A stretch of 64,000 bases of DNA from Odobenus rosmarus divergens (lineage: Eukaryota > Chordata > Mammalia > Carnivora > Odobenidae): positions 272,077 through 336,076 of the forward strand of contig NW_004451670.1 of assembly GCF_000321225.1 (NCBI RefSeq). The letters are read 5' to 3'. The stretch's first letter is position 1, and each line of letters starts with the position of its first letter. Under the pieces are notes generated by a model, which had not been told where the DNA came from, searched no databases, and was given only the letters and a program-made list of their open reading frames with translations. The position numbers and the translations under genes were made by a program. Below, one piece after another: positions 55,681-64,000 of this stretch.

Positions 55681-55879
55681 TTTTTTTTAAGATTTTCTTT
55701 ATTTATTTGACAGAGAGAGAGCGAGAGTGAGCACACAAGCAAGGGGGAGCAGCAGAGGGAGAGAGAGAAGCAGGCCTTCTGCTGAGCAGGGAGCCCCATG
55801 CAGGGCTCAATCTCAAGACCCCAGGATCATGACCTGAGCTGAAGGCAGACACCTAACTGACTGAGCCACCCAGGCACCC
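55681..55879 (-). repeat. Can-SINE (arctoid type)
   Basis: Poly(T)AAGATTTTCTTTATTTATTT, GA tract, GCAGGCCTTCTGCTGAGCAG, GGATCATGACCTGAGCTGAA, CTGAGCCACCCAGGCACC. Flanks TCATAAGAACACTT and TCGTAAGAACACTT (55667-55680 and 55881-55894). Confidence 0.95.
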
Positions 55880-55894
55880 CTCGTAAGAACACTT

Positions 55895-56904
55895 TAAACT
55901 CAGAACATCAATATGGTCATACACATGGACATGTATTGAAAGAAAATACTATAGCAATAGTATAAAATAATATAGTAATAAGTAATATAGAAAATACTAT
56001 AGTAATTGTGGATATTTAAGATAAAGTAATAGGAGAATCACCAAAAGAAAGGAAGAATAGCTAAGAAGTAATGAGAGATCCAAGAAAGTGGCATAGACAA
56101 GAATTAATGAAGAAAGTTCCCTGCAGAAAGTAGACCACAGTGGTCCAATTCAGAGAGACAGTACTACATCTCAGACTGAGCATCTGCAGCATGCTATCAT
56201 ACCATGGAAACAGCATCATTTTAGCAGGACCAGGCTCACACAAACATTAAACTACAACATAAAATGTAAGCATTGTCCCCATTCAAGATCCTTTCAAGCT
56301 CCAAAGACTATTTTTAGACAAATAAAGTTATCCTTGACTTCTAAAGTTTTTATAATTATTCAGAAAACCAAAGGACAACAGAATTTAGAAAACTTAATAA
56401 AATCAGCAGAAGCTATGTTCTCCGTGCACGTTTAATAGTTGCACATTATCTTTACCAACTGCATATAGAACTATTATGTATATTAATGTAACTGCAGCTT
56501 TTAAATCATACTTCTGATTACTCTATTTTTAGAACGAAGACATTTAAGAACACTTTCCCCCCCTTTATTCTAGCTCCTCCAACGTCACTACCAAAAGTAG
56601 CAATTACTGTCATCAGTTAATTGGATTGATCCAGTCATGGTGGTTAGAGCACACCCAGGAGAGGGTTATATTGCCTGCCAACAGGAGCCTCATAGGTGGC
56701 GCCTCAAGTGCTGGGTTGAGGATTTCTGTGATCGTCTTTCGGTTCAGAAAAAAAAAAATTACTTGGTTAGTGGCATCATCTACAGTGGAGGAAAAAAGGG
56801 TAGAGATATATGGGTCATGAATTTACCATTCTAAGACTAGATACTGCTATGGACTGAATGTTTGTGTTCATGTACAGCATACCAGGTGCTGTGTTAACTT
56901 TACA
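55895..56904. other. Unclassified sequence
   Basis: About 1 kb with no clear family. The bases at 56848-56872 read like the first 25 bases of an MLT1-type LTR but nothing follows. A weaker CTCF-like site is at 56689-56702. No gene supported. Confidence 0.4.
56689..56702 (+). promoter_or_regulatory. Weak CTCF-like motif
   Basis: CTCATAGGTGGCGC agrees with 11 of 14 positions of CCASYAGRKGGCGC, all mismatches in the 5' half. Sequence match only. Confidence 0.25.
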
Positions 56905-57030
56905 CATACCTGTTCTTTTATTCATTTGACAATTATTCGACTCTCCTATGTGCCCAGCACCACTGCAGCAGCCATTGGCTATTCAATGTTGACAGATAAG
57001 AACTACAGTTCCTCTCCCTTTCTCTGAGTC
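56905..57030 (-). repeat. L2 LINE 3' end relic
   Basis: TTTATTCATTTGACAATTAT, TCGACTCTCCTATGTGCCCA, GCACCACTGCAGCAGCCATT, in reverse L2 order. Confidence 0.65.
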
Positions 57031-60000
57031 TACTCTGATGTTGTCTAAAGGATCAATATAGCTAGAAAGTTCCCTCAACTTTCTTAGTGGAGCAACGCAA
57101 TATGTCTCAGGCCATGGTGGAAATAATCCTACAATTTTCAAGATTTTCAGAAGTTGTAGGGGTGTCAAACCCTATCAATATCTACGCTGAGATCTATGCC
57201 TTAGGACAGTTAGATCAGAAGGAAGCAAAGAGGGCCTGTCAAGTGCTAAGTCAGTTTATGTTGCACATAGTTTTCTAATTAGATTTGTTTTGGTTTTCCA
57301 GGCATCTTAAATGGCAAAGTGCTTTCTGAACAGTAACTTCAAGAGTAGGTTCTAATTACTATATGGTTTGAGTTCAAATAGAGAATCAAGAGACAAACTT
57401 TAAATAATTCTTGATAATTTTAATTTTCTTCTTATTTAAAACCCTTTTCTGTTCAATTGCAACATGCTATCTGAGAATCAAAGGCTGAAATGCATATTCA
57501 GTTTCACTTAAAGCTGATATTTGTGCTTCTGCAAAATACCTTGCAAGATGAGCTAGAAGCCATGGTAGAAATAGGAGGAAGAACGTATCTGCTCTAATGA
57601 GTGTTACTTTCATTTGAAATAGTTAATTTTGATTTTGATAAGAAGAAGAAAATGAAATGGATTGAGGGTCTAAAAAGTTATTTACATTTCCTTTTAAAAA
57701 AGGGTAAAGATTTGCCACTCATTCTCATCATTTAATATGTGAAAGTGGGGGAGGGCGGATAAAGGAGAAAAGAACCACATTGCAAAGGAGAGGCTGAAAC
57801 AAAGCAGCCTTGGAGGCGGAAGCCTGGGCTGGTGGGCCAACAAGCACGCGCGGCTGAAGGCAGTGGGGAAAATGGTGCCCATTTACCTTTGGAAATAGAT
57901 GGAGTCTGTGAGACTAGAGACAAAAGGAACTGCGCAAAAACAAGGCACTCTAGTCGGGACGGTGGTTTCTGTGGGAATATTGGTTAATAATTCTGAGTCC
58001 ACTGTACCTGCACACTGAAATTGAACAATTCAATAAGTTAATAGCTGCGGTGGGAGCTGGGTTTCTCACCACTGGAGTCAAAACTATAGATAAACCGAAG
58101 AGGGAGGTTAAAGTGATGCATGTGATGATGAACTAGAGTTGGGGACATCAGCATGGACTTGTGCTGAGATTAACACATACAGATGGTCACGTATAGAAAT
58201 GCATATAGATATGTGCACAGATAAGTCTTACTGCAAACACACATATATGTATTTTTTCTGCCAGATGACAGAGCCTAGAGCCAATGACATGTTGTGACAT
58301 AAATTGTTTCTGACACTCTTTACCCTAAGTCTCAGAAGGTGCTGTTTGATTTGCATAAAATTTTTTGTTTAATTTCAATGTAGAATTTATCTGAAAAACA
58401 TCATATCAATGCAGCTGATTTTTTGGATCATGAAAGACTTCTTATAAAGTTACCATTCTTTTTCAGTGCCAAAATGTATGTGAGGATTTAGGGAATTGTT
58501 TTTGAGATATATATACAACTTCAGCACATTGTATACCATGAGTTTAGTGTCCCTGTGTGTGTATGTGAATGTACATGTGACTTTAATGAACCTGTTCCCA
58601 TTTACAGGGTTCATTCCCATGAATGGCTCAGTCCAGGGACTTGGATTACTCTTGGAGAATTGATCAAATGATAAAACAACGTACAAGAAAAGTCAACACC
58701 TCTTAGAGTCATTGATCAGGGATGATTAAATCCTGAAAAATGTCAAAATAAGCTGTAATCTGTTTAATAAGTAGTCATAACTACAAAACCTAAATAAAGG
58801 TGAGGGGCAACTACGATTTCAGTTGTAGCTGAACAGCTCTGGAAACAATGGAATTCTCTCGTGAACGTGTGACCTATAGGAGAGAACCACTCATGCTGCA
58901 ACACACATGAAGTCTTTTAGAAAGATATCCTATCCTGTCTCATGTCTTTGTACAGAAAAAGAAAGAAAAATAGTTTAAGATAGAATTCAATATTGCCACG
59001 CAGTTTGTCTTCTTTCATTTCTCAGTGTGTAAATAATTTTTTAAATAATTTTTCACATTTGTCACCTCCCCTTCATCTGCATTTACCCAAAATATCTCAC
59101 GGGTATGTGGTCTTGCTTTAAATGAGCATTGTATTCGTATTTCTTCTGTGAGCAGACTTCTCTTCAAGCCTGGAGCCCACTCCTAAGCAACTCTGCAATT
59201 ACAGACCTCTTAGGTTTGCCCGATAGTGAGGGTATATTCACAGATGTGAGCTGGTTCCAGTGCAAATGTAATTATAATGTGGAAGACAGTTTGGGGTATG
59301 ACTTTTTAAGGGGAACTTATGGTATGAGAGAGAGCAGAATTTGGCTCCCTAATGAATTGGTCCTGTTTATGAGGCAGTGAGTTCTGAATGCCATGAGACA
59401 GACAACTGTCAAGAAACATTTTCCATCAAAGCCCCTCCTTTTTTTCTATTCAAGCTAATATTAAACAATATTCAACTGTTAAGTACAATGGTTTTGCAGC
59501 CCTCTGAGGTTCTTTGAAATATTTCAAAAATACAGGCAAAGAGAGACTCCCCTATACTTTCCTCCCTCTCTGTTTCAATAAGTACATTTAAAGAAAAATC
59601 TCATTTCCAGTCAAACTCTAGGTACCTGGCATAGCCCTCCTTCCCACTGGAGGCTAGATAATCAGTCTTATCTTCAAAATAATTGTATTGATACTGACAT
59701 CTTCCAATTCCAATGATTCCTGTCTCATTTGGGGTCCTTTAGGGCACAGAATCTCTCTGCTTACAGTCATAATGAAGATATGAATCAGCATGCACAATTT
59801 CTCTAGGGATAAAGCAAGCTACAAAGATGTTTGCAGAACTACTCTTGTTTTGGTTCCCTTTGCTTCTGTAACTTAATTTTTTTTTTTTTCTGGATAATGG
59901 AAAAGCCTGCATCTAACACTCCCTTGTAAATGTTTATCAAATCATCTTTTCCCCCAGATAAAGAACTGGTTGCCACACAGCATATACTAAAGAAACTGTG

Positions 60001-60827
60001 TTCCAAGGTAAAACTGCCCACAAATCCTCTGGACCAGTATTTTAATTAACTCTGGAATCTATAAAAAGCTAAACTAAGATGCTAAAATGAAAAAAAAATG
60101 CTAAAAATAAGTTTCTCCCAATTTTGGTTAGTTGTATTTTAGGACTTTATTTACTTAGGCCAATCCCCAAGTCATTTTTCATCATCCTCTCTAGAGCTAG
60201 TCACTGGTTTAAACTGCCTACCAAGACATGGTCACAAATGCCCACAAAAAGGGCTTCACAATGGTTAGAATCAATATTCCAACATTGCAAGTTCTGTGTT
60301 AGATATGTCTTTAACAGAGACAATAAACCTATAAGAATGCACTGTTCTCCTTGAAAGATATTAGTGAGTTGCCTTCCTAATCAAAAGTAATTACCACACC
60401 AGAAGTCACTGTTAAGAAAAATTATTTACACACTGAGAAATGAAAGAAGACAAATGTAAAGGCTTTCGATAAAGACTTAAAAAAGAAGCATAAAATTGTC
60501 AGAATACTAAATTTCTATCTCTCATCATTTTTTTTAGTTTGCAAATAAAAATGTAAAACTATGACTGTATGATTTTACAATCAAATTATAAAAACCCTTT
60601 CCATTTCCTGCCCCCACTTTTCCTTAGAACAAAAGCTAAAATTCATATTTACTGCTCTGTAAATGTTCCATCCATGACTATATCATCCATCAATAAACCT
60701 CCTATCTCATACAATTGCCTCTGATAAAGGAAAATATTCATGGGTCAAATAATAATAATTCCCTGGTAATTAGCTTTGGAAGAACTCCAGCTCCATGCTA
60801 CTCTCTCCAGGACCCACAATGGAGGCT
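57031..60827. other. Long repeat-poor stretch
   Basis: About 3.8 kb without a recognised transposon. Open frames at 57087-57278 (63 codons) and 59129-59380 (83 codons) have no known domain. The latter starts near a pyrimidine tract plus AG (TTCTTCTGTGAGCAG, ending 59155). A small CpG-retaining patch lies at about 57750-57965 (GGCGGATAAA, CACGCGCGGC, GTCGGGACGG). No gene is called. Confidence 0.45.
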
Positions 60828-61181
60828 TTTTTCTTTTTTAATTTTAATTCAATTATTTAACATCTAATGTATTATTGGTTTCAGACGTACAGGTCTGTGA
60901 TTCATCAGTCTTACATAATATCCAGTGCTCATTACAACACATACCCTCCCCAGTGTCCATCACCCAGTTACCTCAACCCCCTACCCCTCCAGCAACCCTC
61001 AGATGGTTTCCTGTGATTAAGAGTCCCTTACGGTTTGTCTCCATCTCTGATTCCATCTTGTTTCATTTTTTCTTCCTTCCCTTATGATCCTCTGTCTTGT
61101 TTCTTAAATTCCACAAAGCTGTGAGATCATATGACAGTTGTCTTTCTCTGATTGACTTATTTCACTTAGCAGAATACCCTT
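60828..61181 (-). repeat. Carnivore L1 3' end (lineage A), longer copy
   Basis: AATTTTAATTCAATTATTTA, CATCTAATGTATTATTGGTT, ACAGGTCTGTGATTCATCAG, CCAGTGTCCATCACCCAGTT, GGTTTCCTGTGATTAAGAGT, CTTACGGTTTGTCTCC, GAGATCATATGACAGTTGTC. The GGCT-type flanks on both sides suggest a short target duplication. 5'-truncated. Confidence 0.9.
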
Positions 61182-61860
61182 GAGGCTATTACTTTTTAAG
61201 ACTACTACTGAGGAGCAGAGGCATGGCATTTGGACATGTGAACATAACACCAAATTTCACTTTCCTTACTGACATGCAGTCATTTTTCTTAAATCAGTGT
61301 TCCCTGGGTTGCTGCAAGCTTTTAGTTAATTTCTAGAGTTCTGACATATTTGATATTGACACCGTATGCCAGTTTTTCTCTGCTTTTATGGACGAGTAAA
61401 TGTCCAGAGGTCCGAACTCTGTCCTTTGGTTGTTCTTGCTGAAGTTCTCAGTACACAAGGAGCCAGCTCCTAGCTCTGACAGGGTGGGGATAACAGATTC
61501 CCACTTTTGCTAGTTTCTTAATACTTCATTGTTCCGTGATGGTTTTCTCAACCCAACACCGACCTCTGTAAATAATCTCTTTTACAAATTATTTTTGTTT
61601 AAATCCTTTTGAATGTGTCAATTCTTTTCTAACGGAATCATGGACCAATATACTAGTAAAATTCAAAAGAACCCAAACATTTCAAATAACAAATATGTAC
61701 AAGACAGAGTACTAAATTCTAGAGTTATTTTAAAGAAAGTCACAATGATTTATGATAACAAATTTTGTAACTTTGCCTTCTGATAAAATATTTCATTTAA
61801 ATCCTCTTTGCTTTAGATACAATCCATTCAACAGGCTTTTACTTTGCTTTAAGGAATTGC
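61182..61860. other. Unclassified sequence
   Basis: No gene or family recognised. Confidence 0.4.
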
Positions 61861-61865
61861 TACAA

Positions 61866-62054
61866 GATGCCTGAGTGGCTCAGTTAAGGGTCTGACTTCA
61901 GCTCAGGTCATGATCCCAGCGTTCTGGGATCAAGTCCTGCATTGGGATCTTTGCTGGGTGGGGACCCTGCTTCTCCCTCTGCCTGCTGCTCCCCCTGCTT
62001 GTGCTCTCTCTCTGACAAATAAGAATAAATGAATAAAATCTTAAAAAAAAAAAA
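61866..62054 (+). repeat. Can-SINE, head partly eroded
   Basis: GATGCCTGAGTGGCTCAGTT, AGCTCAGGTCATGATCCCAG, GTTCTGGGATCAAGTCCTGC, CT tract, AATGAATAAAATCTT. Flanks GAATTGCTACA and GAAGTTGCTACA. Confidence 0.93.
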
Positions 62055-62069
62055 GAAGTTGCTACAGAT

Positions 62070-62664
62070 TTAGATAATAAACATACCAAACAAAGAAAAG
62101 GATGACATGTATTTCTGTAGTTATTATTGAGATTAATACTATTCATTAGTATTTTGAAGGAAATGTCTATAACTACTTGGGGAGTGCCAATTATAAGTGT
62201 TACTCTAATTTCCTCAAACTCTTTTACTTTTGTGATACAATATTTAGATAATAAATATTGCTTTATTTTTCTTGATTGAATCCTGTTTATGTACAGAAAC
62301 ATTTTGTTTAGGGATTTAATTTAGATGAAATAAATTTTTTTGAAAGATGCAGAGATTTCCATCTAAACAAACTTGAAAAGATTTTTAATTGCTACATTGT
62401 GTCTAAATGCTATTGTATAATGGAAGTCTGTTTCTACAAGAACAGAAGAGATACAGGGTCCTTAATATGCCATTTAAAGAAAATAAATTATTTTCACATT
62501 ATAATAAATTAAACATAATAGTATAAATATGTGGAATAATAATATGTAATTTTTCATTTGGCAGCCTTCGTTAATTAATTTATTTTATTTCAGTGTGCTT
62601 CAGTCTTTCAACTGATGTAACAAGAAGTCATACACTTCATATATGCCATCCTAAATTACGGTAT
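62070..62664. other. Unclassified AT-rich sequence
   Basis: No gene or family recognised. Confidence 0.4.
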
Positions 62665-63745
62665 CAATTTTTTGAATGTTTTGAAATGATTATAGATTTA
62701 CAGAAAGTTGCAAATATAGTGCAAAGAAGTCCTATGTACTCTTGGTAAAGTTTCCTCAAATGGTTACACCTTATATTGCTATAGTATCATATCAAAACCA
62801 GGAATTTTATGTTGTTACAATGCACGAGTGTAGCTGCATGCCATTTTATCACACGTGTAGATTTGTATAACCACCACACACTTAAGATTTGGAACTCTCC
62901 TGTCACCACAAAGATCTTCCCTGCACTGCATCTTTATGTCTCACCCACTTCTCCCTTCCCTTGATCCCCACTGTACCTAACACTTGACAATGGCAAAGTC
63001 TATTTTCCCATGTTTTTAGTTTTGTCCTTTTGAGAATATTATATAAATGGGATCATACTGTATATTATCTTTTGAGATTTGACATTTTTCACTCAGCATA
63101 ATGCCCTAGACATCCCTCCAGGTTGTGGGTTTCCATAGTTGATTCTCTTTTATTTCTGAGTACTATTCCACAGTATGGATGTACCACAGTCTGTTTAACA
63201 ATTTACTTATTAAGGGAAATTTTTGTTGTTTCCAGTTTTTGGCTATTGCAAATAAAGCTGCTGATAAGCATTCATGTACAGGTTATTGTGCAAACATAAG
63301 TTTTCATTTCTTTGGGATAGATGTCCAAGAATGCAGTAGGTTGGATGATAAGTACATGTTTTTGTTTCTGTTTTTTTAAACTTCCAAACAATTTTCCAGA
63401 ATATTCGTGTCATTTTACGTTCCCACCAGCAATGTATGAGAGAGCCACTTTCCCCACATCATTGCCAGTATTTGGTGTCGTCACTATTTTTTATTTTACA
63501 TGTTCTCATATGTCTGCAGTGATGTTTCATTCTGGTCTTAATTTGCATGTTATTAATGGCTCGTGATTTTGAACACTTTTACCTGCTGATTTGCTATCCA
63601 TATATCCTTTCAACATAAATTCTGAATAATCATGCCTATATCAACAAAAATCATACTAGGACTTTGACAGAAATTGTGTTAAATCTGCATATCAATTTAA
63701 GAACATTAACATTACGCTGTTTAGTTTTCCAATGTATAAGACACA
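62665..63745 (-). repeat. L1M relic: 3' UTR into ORF2 end
   Basis: Antisense L1M: TGATTATAGATTTACAGAAA, GTTGCAAATATAGTGCAAAG, TATATAAATGGGATCATACT, CACTCAGCATAATGCCCTAG, GTTTCCAGTTTTTGGCTATT, GTTCCCACCAGCAATGTATG, TTGTGTTAAATCTGCATATC. The last part is the reverse of the ORF2 3' end. Frames here (66 and 81 codons) are antisense chance frames. Confidence 0.88.
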
Positions 63746-64000
63746 TTCCTTGTATGTGCCATCTTAAATCATTATGAGTGCAACATTTGAAAATACATTC
63801 ATTCCTTCATTTTCCATACAGCCACTTGACTTTTCTCGTTTGACTCCCTGTGCCTCCTAAATCGCTGCTATGATGAAAAAATAAATAATAAGCACAAAAG
63901 GGAAAAAGTCTGAGGACCAGAAATCTAAGAAAGTTATGCAGATGAGATTTTAGTTAGAAAAAGATTGGTCAGCCCACTTGGTACATATTAAAAAAAAAAA
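63746..64000. other. Unclassified sequence ending in an A run
   Basis: Nothing recognised. The window ends in A10, possibly the start of a poly(A) tail cut by the window edge. Confidence 0.4.

Noticed and set aside
56848..56872. MLT1 LTR start
   Set aside because: Only about 25 bases resemble it and the following sequence does not continue the LTR.
57087..57278. 63-codon frame as a short gene
   Set aside because: No start context, domain or conservation evidence.

Overview
The window is nuclear DNA of a carnivoran mammal. The clearest sign is at least 24 tRNA-derived Can-SINEs, most opening with a GGGGCGCCTGGGTGGCTCAG-type head and ending in a CT-rich tract, AATAAA repeats and poly(A). The body (CTGCCTTCGGCTCAGGTCAT, then GATCCCAGGGTCCTGGGATC) is the form I associate with arctoid carnivores (bears, seals, mustelids), not the dog SINEC_Cf or cat forms. 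A pinniped or musteloid is my best guess but is not proven. The sequence is AT-rich, every open reading frame is short, and nothing resembles bacterial or phage organisation.

I found no exon, tRNA, rRNA or known ncRNA gene that I can defend. The window reads as intergenic or deep intronic DNA. The longest open frame (201 codons, minus strand, 17351-17956) has no recognisable domain and no supporting gene structure.

Layout. 1-8.4 kb: mostly unique, with MIR and L2 relics, a CpG-island-like block near 2.36-2.66 kb, a tandem SINE pair at 3.6-4.0 kb, an old L1 relic, a CTCF-like core at 7439 and a CRE plus AP-1 pair at 8180. 8.5-15.9 kb: an hAT MITE, L1M 3' ends with two SINEs in the first, a MaLR LTR, an L2, a minus-strand MLT1-type LTR and a class I ERV solo LTR interrupted by a SINE. 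15.9-20.5 kb: largely unique. 20.5-26.9 kb: an MLT1-type LTR, a SINE pair fused through an AT tail, a minus-strand L1M split by a likely LTR, carnivore L1 3' ends and a 34-nt perfect hairpin. 27-35 kb: unique sequence, a long L2 relic at 29.0-30.5 kb and a second class I solo LTR at 33.06-33.50 kb. 35.4-37.7 kb: a cluster of six SINEs with nested and inverted arrangements. 38-51 kb: L2, MIR and several long antisense L1M relics. 51.6-53.6 kb: repeat-poor, CpG-retaining sequence rich in homeodomain-type motifs. 54-64 kb: MIR, L2, three SINEs, young L1 tails and a final antisense L1M.

Insertion order can be read from target-site duplications (TSDs). Ancient L2, MIR and hAT copies form the base. 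Antisense L1M and MaLR/ERV LTRs followed. Carnivore L1 tails and Can-SINEs came last, often landing in older repeats or in the tails of earlier SINEs. The most useful leads are the orphan CpG island, the repeat-poor candidate enhancer at 52.1-52.7 kb, the CTCF-like site, the perfect hairpin and the solo LTRs. I saw no sign of a new multi-gene biological system.
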